From NCBI RefSeq assembly GCF_015712065.1, contig NZ_JACFYZ010000010.1:1-64000 (forward strand): a stretch of DNA of 64,000 nucleotides, in the 5' to 3' direction. Below are positions 46,310 to 55,670 of this stretch, one piece after another. The position numbers and the translations under genes are program-made. The notes under the pieces are model-generated. The model saw only the letters and a list, made by a program, of their open reading frames with translations, made no database searches and was not told where the DNA came from. Every line of letters begins with the position of its first letter. The stretch's first letter is position 1. Origin of the DNA: Ectopseudomonas chengduensis (lineage in GTDB: Bacteria; Pseudomonadota; Gammaproteobacteria; Pseudomonadales; Pseudomonadaceae).

Positions 46310-47140
46310 ATGGATTTCTGGGTGGCCTTTCAGGCTCTGATTCTGGGCATAGTGGAAGGCTTGACCGAGTTCTTGCCGATTTCCAGCACCGGGCACCTGA
46401 TCGTGGTCGGTGACTTGCTGGGCTTCAATGGCGAAAAGGCGACGGCGTTCAAGATCATCATCCAGCTCGGTGCCATCCTGGCGGTCATCTGGGAGTTTCG
46501 AGCCAAGGTGCTCGGCGTCGTCGTCGGTTTGCCCAGCGACCCGAACGCGCAGCGTTTCACCTTCAACCTGCTGCTGGCATTTATTCCTGCGGTGATTTTT
46601 GGCCTGGCCTTCGCCGATCTGATCGAGCATTGGCTGTTCAATCCGATCACAGTGGCCATGGCATTGATCATTGGCGGCATCATCATGCTCTGGGCGGAGA
46701 AGCGCGAACACGCGATCAAGGCCGAAACGGTCGACGACATGACCTGGAAGCTGGCATTGAAGGTTGGTCTTGCGCAATGTCTGGCACTGATTCCGGGTAC
46801 GTCGCGTTCGGGCGCCACTATCATCGGCGGCCTGGTGTTTGGTTTGTCGCGCAAGGCCGCGACCGAGTTCTCCTTCTTTCTGGCCATGCCGACCATGGTC
46901 GCGGCTACGGTCTATTCGCTGGTCAAGTACCGCGACATCCTGCAGATGAGCGACTTGCCGATCTTCGCCATCGGTTTCGTCAGCACCTTCATCGTGGCGA
47001 TGATTACCGTGCGCGCACTGCTCAAGTTCATCACCAGCCACAGTTATGCGGTGTTCGCCTGGTACCGCATTGCCTTCGGCCTGGTGATTCTCGCCACCTG
47101 GCAGCTGCACCTGATCGACTGGAGCACGGCGCAACCGTGA
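46310..47140 (+). CDS. uppP: Undecaprenyl-diphosphatase UppP (BacA)
   Basis: A 276-residue membrane enzyme that dephosphorylates undecaprenyl pyrophosphate to recycle the lipid carrier for cell-wall synthesis. It has the two catalytic motifs GIVEGLTEFLPISSTGHLIV (residues 13-32, the E-x3-E type motif) and PGTSRSGATI (about 164-173), with about eight helices. ATG 46310 (after GGGGGATTTG) gives the family N terminus. Its stop overlaps the next gene's GTG start. Confidence 0.95.
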   Translation: MDFWVAFQALILGIVEGLTEFLPISSTGHLIVVGDLLGFNGEKATAFKIIIQLGAILAVIWEFRAKVLGVVVGLPSDPNAQRFTFNLLLAFIPAVIFGLAFADLIEHWLFNPITVAMALIIGGIIMLWAEKREHAIKAETVDDMTWKLALKVGLAQCLALIPGTSRSGATIIGGLVFGLSRKAATEFSFFLAMPTMVAATVYSLVKYRDILQMSDLPIFAIGFVSTFIVAMITVRALLKFITSHSYAVFAWYRIAFGLVILATWQLHLIDWSTAQP

Positions 47141-47859
47141 TCGGTACCGAACGCAAGGGGCGCCTTAAAAGCTGGGATGACGCCAAGGGTTTTGGTTTCA
47201 TCCAGCCGCTGAGCGGCGGTGCTGAAGTCTTCGCGCACATCTCGGTGATGCGCGGTGATCGCCGCCCGCAGCCGGGCGACGAAGTGCTGTTCATCGAGGG
47301 GCGTGACGAAAGAGGGCGGCCACGTGCCGAGCACTTGCGCCTGGCTGGTGAGCTCAGCCTCGATCGCCAGTCTATCCGGCGCAAACCGAAAACGCCCGGC
47401 ACGGCGGCACCGGTAGTGCGAAAGGCTGCTGCCAAATCCACGCACCGGTCAGCGACTCAAGGCTCCATCCAGAACTTCTCCAGCAAGGCCTTGGTGCTCG
47501 CTTTGCTGTGCATCCTGCCATTGCTCGGCTGCGTGACGCTGTTCGGCAAGGGGCTCTGGTGGGTATTGCCGCTTTATCTGCTGGCCAGTCTGCTGAGTTT
47601 CCTGCAGTACTGGCTGGATAAACGCAGCGCTCAGAGCGGTGACCGGCGCACGGCGGAAAACATCCTGCATCTGGTCGAACTGGCTGGTGGTTGGCCAGGT
47701 GCGCTGATCGCTCAGCAGACATTCCGGCACAAGACGCGCAAGGCTTCCTATCAGGCTGTTTTCTGGCTGATCGTCGCAGTTCATCAACTGTTCTGGATCG
47801 ATCTGCTGCTGCTCGACGGTACCTACATCGCCCGCCACATACCCTTATTCGTCCAGTAG
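47137..47859 (+). CDS. Cold-shock domain fused to a DUF1294 membrane domain
   Basis: A 240-residue two-domain protein. Residues 5-65 form a cold-shock (CSD) nucleic-acid-binding barrel: KGRLKSWDDAKGFGFIQPL with RNP1 GFGFI, and VFAHISVM (RNP2). A basic linker (66-107) leads to a DUF1294 membrane domain with three hydrophobic helices and LDKRSAQSGDRRTAENILHLVELAGGWPGALIAQQTFRHKTRK spread over residues 160-205. The GTG start overlaps the uppP stop by 4 nt. Possible RNA binding at the membrane; role unknown. Confidence 0.85.
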   Translation: MIGTERKGRLKSWDDAKGFGFIQPLSGGAEVFAHISVMRGDRRPQPGDEVLFIEGRDERGRPRAEHLRLAGELSLDRQSIRRKPKTPGTAAPVVRKAAAKSTHRSATQGSIQNFSSKALVLALLCILPLLGCVTLFGKGLWWVLPLYLLASLLSFLQYWLDKRSAQSGDRRTAENILHLVELAGGWPGALIAQQTFRHKTRKASYQAVFWLIVAVHQLFWIDLLLLDGTYIARHIPLFVQ

Positions 47860-48198
47860 CAGGCCGGGTTGCAGGCGCTTGGGCAGGCGGCGCACCACCA
47901 GTTGATGCGAGCGCGTCAGCAACTGGCGCAGCTCATCGTCGCCCAGCGGCGGCCGGTGGGCGCTCATACTGATCCAGTAAGCACGAGCCAGATACGGGGC
48001 AGGGCGGATGCCCGGACGGTCTACATGACCGAGAAACAGGTCGTTATCGACCTTGAAGGCCAGATCCTCGCCAAGAAAATCAAGAATGGCGAACATCTTG
48101 TTGCCAGCCACCGAGAACACCCGGTTGCTGCCCCATTTGAGGTCTTCGCGGGCGCCGGGCAGGGCGAGGCAGAAGGCGGCGATCTGATCCGGTGTCAT
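47845..48198 (-). CDS. MmcQ/YjbR family protein
   Basis: A 117-residue protein of the MmcQ/YjbR double-wing DNA-binding fold: FCLALPGAREDLKWG at the start, MFAILDFLGEDLAFKVD (about residues 35-51) and PYLARAYWISM. The family is often annotated as predicted DNA-binding, without a known role. The 3' end overlaps the cold-shock/DUF1294 gene by 15 nt (convergent). Confidence 0.85.
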   Translation of the reverse strand: MTPDQIAAFCLALPGAREDLKWGSNRVFSVAGNKMFAILDFLGEDLAFKVDNDLFLGHVDRPGIRPAPYLARAYWISMSAHRPPLGDDELRQLLTRSHQLVVRRLPKRLQPGLLLDE

Positions 48199-48385
48199 GG
48201 GTCTTTCCCTGGCTGTACACAGGTCAGTCTATCGAAGGCTGAAGAGCCTGCGTAGGCGCGCGTTCCGTTTTCGCCGGCAGGCGATCCATGCCGGCAAGCC
48301 TCAGGGCCCGCTTTGGCGCCGCCCGGTTGTTGTAGACTCTGCCTCCCCGTGGTCACCGCTCGTCCGAGCCCCGTCGATACCCGCC

Positions 48386-50230
48386 ATGAATGCCCGTCGC
48401 CGTCTGCGCTTCTCTCCCTGGCTGCTGCTGAGCCTATTGCTGTGCTGGTCGACATGGGCCGGTGCCGTCCCTCTCGATGTCGCACAGCCGAGCGAGCAGC
48501 CGCTGTCGCTGACCACCCACGCCGGAATCCTGGAGGATGCCTCGCGGGCGCTGCAGCTTTCGGACGTGCGATCAGCAGAGATGGCCGTACGTTTTCGTTA
48601 TCAGGAGTCTCCCAGCACTTCCTTCGCCCTGGGCTTCACCCGTTCGGCCTACTGGTTTCGGCTTGACGTTGGCAACTCCGGCGATCAGCCGTTGACGCGC
48701 CTGCTGGTAGTCGACAACCCGCGTATATCCTTGGTCGATGCCTACGTGCCGGACGGGCAGGGTGGCTACCGCACCTGGTTCACCGGCGCGGATCGCCCGC
48801 AGACGGGCAAGGCCTACGCCAACCGCAACTTCGTCTTCCCGCTGCACCTGCCGGCGCACACGCAACAGGTGGTGTACCTGCGCGTCGAGTCGAGCATCGG
48901 CCTGCACGTGCCGCTGCAACTCTGGACGGCCGACGCGCTGCGCAGCTACGAGCGCGAAGACGATATGGCCCGCGCCGGCTACATGGGTATCGCCATCGCG
49001 ATGCTGCTGTTCAATCTGATGCTGTTCATCGCCCTGCGAGATCGCCTCTATCTGCTCTATGTGACTTTCGTGCTGATCACCGCCAGCGCCCTGACGATCA
49101 AGAACGGCATGGCCCCGGACTGGACGCTGCTCGGCCTGCCGCTCAACGGCAACGTGGCCTACTACTCGGCGGTCTCGCTGACCTTGAGCGCCATGCTGCT
49201 GTTCATGCGCGGCATGCTGCAGACCGCGCGCCTGCTGCCACGGGTCGATCCTGGCTTGCGCGCGTTGATTGCGCTGTATCTGCTTTCGCCGCTGATCTAT
49301 GCCTTCGCACTGCCCCAGGTGTCGCGCGTGGCCATCGTGGTCAATCTGCTCACTGCCTTCGTCATGCTCGGCGTGGGCCTGGTCTGTGCCCTCAAGCGTC
49401 AGCGCAGCGCCTACTTCTTCCTCGCTGCCTTCGGCCTGCTGATCCTCGGCGGTGCCAGTACCAGCCTGCGCGCCATGGGCCTGTTGCCGACCAACGCCTT
49501 CACGGTCGACGGCCTGCAGCTCGGCTCGTCGCTGGAGATGCTGTTGCTGGCCTTCGCCCTGGCCGACCGCATCAACGTCATGCGTCAGGAAAAACTGCAG
49601 GCCCAGGCCAGGTTGTTGCAAACCCGGGAGCAATTGGTGGATACCCTGCAACGGTCCGAGCGCGAACTGGAGCAACGCGTCGCCGCGCGCACCGAAGAGC
49701 TGCAGGTGCTCAACAGCCGCCTGGAGACCCTGAGCCTGACCGATGCCTTGACCGGCATCGCCAATCGTCGCCACTTCGACGAGGTGCTAGACAAGGAATG
49801 GAAGCGCGCCCAGCGCGTCGGCGAGCCGTTGGCCCTGGCCGTGCTGGATGTCGACTGGTTCAAGACCTACAACGACCACTACGGCCACCCGGCTGGCGAC
49901 AGCTGTCTGCAGCAGATCGCGCAAACCCTGGCCGCCACCATCAGCCGTTCTACCGATCTGGTGGCGCGCTATGGCGGCGAGGAGTTCGTCTTTCTCGCGC
50001 CGTCGACCGGGCCCGATGGGGCGCACAACATGGCCGAGAAACTGGTCCGGGCCGTCGAGGCCCTGGCGTTGCCACATGAGCGCTCGCCTTTGGGCCACGT
50101 CAGTATCAGTGTTGGCATTGCCTCGATGCAAAACGATGGCAACAGCCCGGCACAAACGCTCGTGCAGCGGGCCGATGCGGCGCTATATCGGGCCAAGGCA
50201 CAGGGCCGTAATCGGGTGGAGTGCGGCTGA
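48386..50230 (+). CDS. Diguanylate cyclase with 7TMR-DISM sensor
   Basis: A 614-residue membrane protein: signal peptide (residues 1-26), periplasmic 7TMR-DISMED2 domain (about 35-190), seven-helix 7TMR-DISM region (about 195-400), a coiled coil (QAQARLLQTREQLVDTLQRSERELEQ) and a GGDEF domain with active site GGEEF at 530-534 and an RxxD product-inhibition site, RSTD, at 521-524. It should make c-di-GMP in response to an extracellular ligand and be subject to feedback inhibition. ATG 48386 begins the signal peptide. Confidence 0.9.
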   Translation: MNARRRLRFSPWLLLSLLLCWSTWAGAVPLDVAQPSEQPLSLTTHAGILEDASRALQLSDVRSAEMAVRFRYQESPSTSFALGFTRSAYWFRLDVGNSGDQPLTRLLVVDNPRISLVDAYVPDGQGGYRTWFTGADRPQTGKAYANRNFVFPLHLPAHTQQVVYLRVESSIGLHVPLQLWTADALRSYEREDDMARAGYMGIAIAMLLFNLMLFIALRDRLYLLYVTFVLITASALTIKNGMAPDWTLLGLPLNGNVAYYSAVSLTLSAMLLFMRGMLQTARLLPRVDPGLRALIALYLLSPLIYAFALPQVSRVAIVVNLLTAFVMLGVGLVCALKRQRSAYFFLAAFGLLILGGASTSLRAMGLLPTNAFTVDGLQLGSSLEMLLLAFALADRINVMRQEKLQAQARLLQTREQLVDTLQRSERELEQRVAARTEELQVLNSRLETLSLTDALTGIANRRHFDEVLDKEWKRAQRVGEPLALAVLDVDWFKTYNDHYGHPAGDSCLQQIAQTLAATISRSTDLVARYGGEEFVFLAPSTGPDGAHNMAEKLVRAVEALALPHERSPLGHVSISVGIASMQNDGNSPAQTLVQRADAALYRAKAQGRNRVECG

Positions 50231-50339
50231 CAGACTAAAAAATTTCTCGCGTAGTTTGGGGAAAGTGCGGGTTGAAACTGGACTCGCAAGTTTGTGTGCG
50301 TATCGCTTACTGGCTTAGCACTATCCGTTACCGCGTGTG

Positions 50340-50945
50340 CTGAGCGTTTGGGTTGCGCCCCTTACGGGCGCCACACCTTTCTTGCTTGCCCAAGAAAGGT
50401 GTGCCAAAGAAGGGCACCCCGACATCCGGGTTTCGCTGCGCGAAACTTCCCTTGCTCCGGCGTTGCTCCGTGGGCCGGCTTACAAGGGCCATCCATGGCC
50501 CTTTAAGCCTTTCGCCGCATCCATGCGGCTCACGCCCCTACGCAACACCTCTGCTCGGCCTCCTGAAGGGGACCAGGTCGCGAGCTTGCGTAATCTTTGC
50601 GGAGTTGAAATTGGCGGCGTCTGGCCTTTGCTCTTCAATTGCGATGGTACAGACGACGGCCAAGTCCCCTTCAGGAGGCCGAGTGGAATCGCCACGTAAG
50701 GGGTTGAGCGACATGGATGTCGCGAGAGCTGCGATGGGCCATGGATGGCCCTTTGCAGCGTGCCCCTGGAGTGGTGATGTAGCGAGGGAACCCCGGCGCA
50801 GCAGGGCGGGGGCGCCTAGCTCGGATGGTGGGGTGCCCTTCTCTTTGGTTACTTTCTCTTGGGCAAGCAAAGAAAGTGAGTCGCCCGTAAGGGGCGAAAC
50901 CCATCAGACCAGGCGGTGTGCTAATGGAGAGTGCCAAGTCATCGA
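50340..50945. repeat. Non-coding imperfect palindrome of about 600 bp
   Basis: The region between the cyclase and oprN holds no gene. It is a nearly symmetrical structure centred near 50619-50626. Inner arms, CTCGGCCTCCTGAAGGGGA (50554-50572) and its exact complement (50665-50683), flank a 92-nt unpaired centre. Further out, AAGGGCCATCCATGGCCCTT (50484-50503) is mirrored at 50736-50753. The outermost CGCCCCTTACGGGCG (50356-50370) is mirrored at 50882-50896. Nearby blocks CTTTCTTGCTTGCCCAAG and AGAAGGGCACCCC also recur inverted. Spurious open frames inside should not be annotated as genes. Confidence 0.8.
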
Positions 50946-51013
50946 CAGCTAACACGTAATTGCCAGTCCGGTGTCAAGCGTGTCCACCCCGCGAAAATAC
51001 GAAGAACAAAAAA

Positions 51014-51039
51014 AGCCCCGAAGCATCGACTCCGGGGCT
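51014..51039 (-). terminator. Terminator of the mexEF-oprN operon
   Basis: AGCCCCG / CGGGGCT with a 12-nt loop; on the minus strand the stem is followed by a run of seven U. Confidence 0.85.
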
Positions 51040-51076
51040 GAGGAGGGTCGGCATGCGCCGACCGGGGAGAGTGGGT

Positions 51077-52465
51077 TCAGGCCTGAGGCTGCCAGCCGCC
51101 GCCGAGCGCCTTGTAGATCGCGACGATACCGCTGTAGAGCTCGACCTCGGCCGAGGCCTGGGCATCTTCGGCGGCCAGGCGCTCACGTTCGGCGTCCAGC
51201 AGCACGAGGAAATCCACCGTGCCTTCGCGATAGCGAATCGCGGCCTGATCGGCTGCCGCACGACTGGCTTCGGCCTGGCGCACCAGGGAAACCAGGCGCT
51301 GCTGGCGCTTGGCGTAGTCGCTGAAGGCGTTTTCAGACTCCTCCAGTGCCAGCAATACCTGCTGTTCGTACTGCGACAGCGCGCCATCAGCCTCGGCTTC
51401 GGCGCCGCGCAGGCGCGCTCGTACGCTGCCGAGATCGAAGGCCGCCCAGCTGATGCTCGGCGCTACGCCCCAGGCACGGGCTGCTGATGAACCCAGCTGC
51501 GAGCCGCGCCCGGCGGTAAAGCCGAGAAAGCCGGAGAGGCTGACCCGCGGGAACAGGTCGGCAGTCGCCACGCCGACTTCGGCCGTAGCCGCCGCCAGCT
51601 GCCGCTCGGCCGCCTGGATATCCGGGCGACGGCGCAGCAGTTCGCTCGGGTTGCCGATGGGCAAGGCTTTGGCGATCACCGGCAGTGGTTTGGGCGACAG
51701 GTCGACCTGCAGCTGTTCCGGGCGCTGGCCGAGCAGGGTAGCGATGCGGTTCTGCGCCCGCACCTGCTGCGCCTGCAGTTGCGGCAGGCTGGCTTCGGTG
51801 GCGGCCAGGCGCGCATCGGCGCGCAGGACGTCCAACTCGTTGCCGACGCCGGCGTCGCGCAACTGCTCGGTGATGGAGCGCGAATCCTGCTGGTTCTTCA
51901 GGTTCTCGCGGGCGATGCTTTCGCGCAGCTGTGCGCCACGCAGGGTGCCGTAGGCATCGACCAGCTCGGCGATCAAGCTGACCTGCAGCTGGTAGTAATC
52001 CGCTTCGGCCACTTCGATGCGCGCTTCGCTGGCTTCCAATTGGCGCTGGATACGGCCGAACAGGTCCACTTCCCAGGCCATGTCCAGCCCCAGGTCGTAG
52101 CGTTCCTGACGGATACGTTCGTCCGTCGTCGGAGGCTGCTGGGCCTTGCCGAACTCACCACTGGCGCGGCTGGTAACGGTGGGGAAGCGATCGTTGGCCA
52201 CGTCATCACGAATCGCCCGCGCCGCACGCAGGCGGTTGAAGGCCACGCGCAGCTCGCGGTTGTCCTGCAGCGAGCGCTGCACCAGCTGGTTCAGCGTCGG
52301 ATCGTCGAATTGTTGCCACCAGGCGGCTTCGAACCGGCTACGGTCGTAATCGGCTGCTTCCAGCGCGGCAATGCGCGCCGGGTCGGTCACAGGCGCTCGA
52401 TAGTCCGGGCCGACGGCGCAGGCCGACAGCGCCAGGGTCAGGAGGGCGGGGGCAAAGACTTTCAT
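51077..52465 (-). CDS. oprN: Outer-membrane efflux channel OprN
   Basis: A 462-residue outer-membrane lipoprotein (lipobox ALSAC, Cys16) of the NodT/TolC type, forming the trimeric duct of an RND pump. Two repeats of the efflux-protein domain; internal LLRRRPDIQAAERQLAAATAEVGVATADLFPRVSLSG spread over about 290-326 is the signature. Its ATG overlaps the mexF stop by 4 nt. Placement after mexE and mexF identifies it as OprN. Confidence 0.92.
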   Translation of the reverse strand: MKVFAPALLTLALSACAVGPDYRAPVTDPARIAALEAADYDRSRFEAAWWQQFDDPTLNQLVQRSLQDNRELRVAFNRLRAARAIRDDVANDRFPTVTSRASGEFGKAQQPPTTDERIRQERYDLGLDMAWEVDLFGRIQRQLEASEARIEVAEADYYQLQVSLIAELVDAYGTLRGAQLRESIARENLKNQQDSRSITEQLRDAGVGNELDVLRADARLAATEASLPQLQAQQVRAQNRIATLLGQRPEQLQVDLSPKPLPVIAKALPIGNPSELLRRRPDIQAAERQLAAATAEVGVATADLFPRVSLSGFLGFTAGRGSQLGSSAARAWGVAPSISWAAFDLGSVRARLRGAEAEADGALSQYEQQVLLALEESENAFSDYAKRQQRLVSLVRQAEASRAAADQAAIRYREGTVDFLVLLDAERERLAAEDAQASAEVELYSGIVAIYKALGGGWQPQA

Positions 52466-55400
52466 GCATGCGACTCCTGCAGACGGGCGGCTTTGCGGGC
52501 TTCGCGTTTTTCGACGGAGCCGCGGATCAGGACATAGAACACCGGAGTCAGCAGCAGACCGAAGAAGGTCACACCGATCATCCCGGAGAACACCGCCACA
52601 CCCATGGAGTGGCGCATCTCGGCACCTGCACCGCTGGACAGCACCAGCGGCACCACGGCCATGATGAAGGCAATCGAGGTCATCAGGATCGGGCGCAGAC
52701 GCAGGCGGCAGGACTCAAGCACGGCCGCGACGCGATCAAGCCCTTCTTCCTGTTTCTCCTTGGCGAACTCGACGATCAGAATGGCGTTCTTGCAGGCCAG
52801 GCCCACCAGTACGATCAGGCCGATCTGGGTGAAGATGTTGTTGTCGAGGCCCGCGATTATCACCCCGGTGATGGCGGTGAAGAGCACGATCGGCACGATC
52901 AGAATCACCGCCAGCGGCAGGCTCCAGCTTTCGTACTGGGCGGCCAGCACCAGGAAGGCCAGCAGCACGCAGAGCGGGAAGATGAAGATCGCGGTATTGC
53001 CGGCGAGGATCTGCTGATAGGTCAGATCGGTCCACTCGAAGGTCATGCCGATCGGCAGTTCCTCTTCCAGCAGTTTGGCGATGGCGGCCTCGGCCTGGCC
53101 GGAGCTGTAGCCCGGGGCGGCGGCACCGTTGATCTCGGCGGTGAGGAAGCCGTTGTAGTGCATCACCCGATCGGGACCTGCGCTGTCATCGACCTTGACG
53201 AAGGTCGACAGCGGCACCATCTCGCCACGGTTGTTGCGTACCTTGAGCTGGCCAATCTGTTCCGGCTCCAGGCGGAATTGCTGGTCGGCCTGGACGTTGA
53301 CCTGGTAGGTGCGGCCGAAGCGGTTGAAGTCGTTGGCATACAGCGAGCCCAGGTACACCTGCAGGGTGTCGAAGATGTCGCTGATGGCCACACCGTGGGT
53401 CTTGGCCTTCTCGCGGTCGATGGCGGCATCGACCTGCGGCACGTTGACCTGGTAGCTGGTGAACACCGACATCGGGCTCAGCTCCGGCAACTGACGGGCC
53501 TTGTTGAGGATGTTCTGGGTCTGCGTATACAGCTCTTCATAGCCCAGGTTGCCCCGGTCCTGGATCTGCAGGCGGAAGCCGCCAATGGTGCCCAGGCCCT
53601 GTACCGGCGGCGGTGGGAAGATGGCGAGGTAGGCCTCCTGAATCTCACTGAACTGGCCGTTGAGCTCGGCGGCAATGGCGCCGGCAGACATGCTTTCGTC
53701 CTTGCGCAGGCCAAAGTCCTTGAGCGTGACGAAAACGATGCCGCTGTTGGGGCTGTTGGTGAAACCGTTGATCGACAGGCCCGGGAAGGCCACGGTGTTT
53801 TCCACGCCCGGATGCTTGCTGGCGATTTCGCTCATGCGCTTGATCACCACTTCGGTGCGATCGAGGGTCGCCGCGTCGGGCAACTGGGCGAAGGCCACCA
53901 GGTACTGCTTGTCCTGCTGTGGCACGAAGCCGGCCGGAGTGCTGGAGAAGCCCAGGTAACCGAGCACCAGCAGGCCACCGTAGATCAGCATGGCGATGCT
54001 GCTACCACGCAGGACGCGACGCACGGTACCGACGTAGCGGTTACTGGCGCGCTCGAACATGCGGTTGAACGGGGCGAACAGCCAGCCACCGAACAGCTTG
54101 TCGAGCCCACGAGAGAAGGCATCTTTCGGTGCGTGATGGTCCTTGAGCAAGATGGCAGCGAGTGCCGGCGACAGGGTCAGCGAGTTGATGGCCGAGATCA
54201 CCGTGGAAATGGCGATGGTCAGTGCGAACTGCTGATAGAACTGGCCCGACAGGCCGGAGATGAAGGCCGTCGGTACGAACACGGCGCACAGCACCAGGGC
54301 GGTGGCGACGATGGGGCCGGTCACCTCTTTCATGGCCTGGCGAGTGGCCTCGACCGGCGATTTGCCCAGGGCGATGTTACGTTCGACGTTCTCCACCACG
54401 ACGATGGCGTCGTCCACCACGATACCGATGGCCAGCACCAGGCCGAACAGCGACAGGGCGTTGAGCGAGAAGCCGAACATGTGCATGACCGCGAAGGTGC
54501 CGATCAAGGACACCGGTACGGCAGCCAGGGGGATGATCGAGGCGCGCCAGGTCTGCAGGAACAGCACGACCACCAGCACCACCAGCACGACGGCTTCGAG
54601 CAGGGTGTGCACCACCGCCTCGATGGAGCCGCGGACGAAGATGGTCGGGTCATACACCACTTCGTAGTCCATGCCTTGCGGGAAGGACTTCTTCAGCTCG
54701 GCCATGCGCTCGCGCACCGAGTCGGAAATATCGATGGCGTTAGAGCCAGGACGTTGGAACACCGGGATGGCGACCGCCGGCTGGTTGTCCAGCAACGAGC
54801 GCAGGGCGTACTGGTTGGAGCCCAGCTCGACGCGGGCGATGTCGCGCAGACGAGTAATCTCGCCGTTGTCACCGACGCGGATGATGATGTTCTCGAACTC
54901 TTCCTCGGAGACCAGGCGGCCCTGAGCGTTGATCGACAGCTGGAAGCTATTGCCGGCATCGGAAGGCGGCGCGCCGAGGGCACCGGCGGCGACCTGACGG
55001 TTCTGTTCGCGGATGGCGGTGACCACGTCGGTGGCGGTGAGCCCGCGCGAGGCGACCTTGTTCGGGTCGAGCCAGACGCGCAGCGAGTAGTTGCCCATAC
55101 CGAACAGCTGTACGTCGCCGACGCCGTCCAAGCGCGCCAGCTCGTCCTTGACGTTGAGCGCGGCGTAGTTGGACAGGTAGAGCATGTCGTAGCGCTGATC
55201 CGGCGAGGTCAGGTGCACCACCATGGTCAGGTCCGGGGAGGCCTTGTCCACGGTCACGCCGAGACGCTGCACTTCGGTGGGCAGGGTCGGCATGGTGCGG
55301 GTGACGCGGTTCTGCACCTGCACCTGGGCGTTGTCCAGGTCGGTGCCGAGGGCGAAGGTTACGGTCAGCGTCAGGCGGCCATCGATGGTCGACTGCGACG

Positions 55401-55641
55401 ACATGTAGAGCATGCCCTCGACGCCGACGATGGCCTGCTCCAGCGGCGAGGCGACGGTTTCACCGATCACCTTGGGGTTGGCGCCGGGAAAATCGGCACG
55501 CACCACGACGGTGGGCGGCACCACTTCCGGGTATTCGCTGATCGGCAGCTGGAACAGCGAGATGGCGCCGCCGATCAGAATCAGCAGCGACAGCACCGCG
55601 GCGAAGATCGGCCGCTGGATGAAGAATTGCGAGAAATTCAT
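52462..55641 (-). CDS. mexF: RND efflux transporter MexF
   Basis: A 1059-residue inner-membrane RND pump, proton-driven, with 12 helices and two large periplasmic loops. Start MNFSQFFIQRPIFAAVLSLL and LFGLVLAIGIVVDDAIVVVENVERN (the Asp-Asp relay in TM4) are as in MexF. The sequence agrees closely with the P. aeruginosa protein as remembered. Exports chloramphenicol, fluoroquinolones, trimethoprim and quinolone precursors such as HHQ in that species. It is 29 nt after mexE and overlaps oprN. Confidence 0.95.
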   Translation of the reverse strand: MNFSQFFIQRPIFAAVLSLLILIGGAISLFQLPISEYPEVVPPTVVVRADFPGANPKVIGETVASPLEQAIVGVEGMLYMSSQSTIDGRLTLTVTFALGTDLDNAQVQVQNRVTRTMPTLPTEVQRLGVTVDKASPDLTMVVHLTSPDQRYDMLYLSNYAALNVKDELARLDGVGDVQLFGMGNYSLRVWLDPNKVASRGLTATDVVTAIREQNRQVAAGALGAPPSDAGNSFQLSINAQGRLVSEEEFENIIIRVGDNGEITRLRDIARVELGSNQYALRSLLDNQPAVAIPVFQRPGSNAIDISDSVRERMAELKKSFPQGMDYEVVYDPTIFVRGSIEAVVHTLLEAVVLVVLVVVLFLQTWRASIIPLAAVPVSLIGTFAVMHMFGFSLNALSLFGLVLAIGIVVDDAIVVVENVERNIALGKSPVEATRQAMKEVTGPIVATALVLCAVFVPTAFISGLSGQFYQQFALTIAISTVISAINSLTLSPALAAILLKDHHAPKDAFSRGLDKLFGGWLFAPFNRMFERASNRYVGTVRRVLRGSSIAMLIYGGLLVLGYLGFSSTPAGFVPQQDKQYLVAFAQLPDAATLDRTEVVIKRMSEIASKHPGVENTVAFPGLSINGFTNSPNSGIVFVTLKDFGLRKDESMSAGAIAAELNGQFSEIQEAYLAIFPPPPVQGLGTIGGFRLQIQDRGNLGYEELYTQTQNILNKARQLPELSPMSVFTSYQVNVPQVDAAIDREKAKTHGVAISDIFDTLQVYLGSLYANDFNRFGRTYQVNVQADQQFRLEPEQIGQLKVRNNRGEMVPLSTFVKVDDSAGPDRVMHYNGFLTAEINGAAAPGYSSGQAEAAIAKLLEEELPIGMTFEWTDLTYQQILAGNTAIFIFPLCVLLAFLVLAAQYESWSLPLAVILIVPIVLFTAITGVIIAGLDNNIFTQIGLIVLVGLACKNAILIVEFAKEKQEEGLDRVAAVLESCRLRLRPILMTSIAFIMAVVPLVLSSGAGAEMRHSMGVAVFSGMIGVTFFGLLLTPVFYVLIRGSVEKREARKAARLQESHA

Positions 55642-55670
55642 GGGTCTTTCCTCTAGACGCGCGGGCTTGA

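Noticed and set aside
50337..50952. Several open frames of 70-200 codons on both strands
   Set aside because: They lie wholly in the palindromic element, mirror each other, and have no domains.
52468..55656. A 1062-codon plus-strand frame antisense to mexF
   Set aside because: His/Gly/Asp-rich low-complexity translation created by GC-rich codon bias of mexF; no domain or ribosome site.
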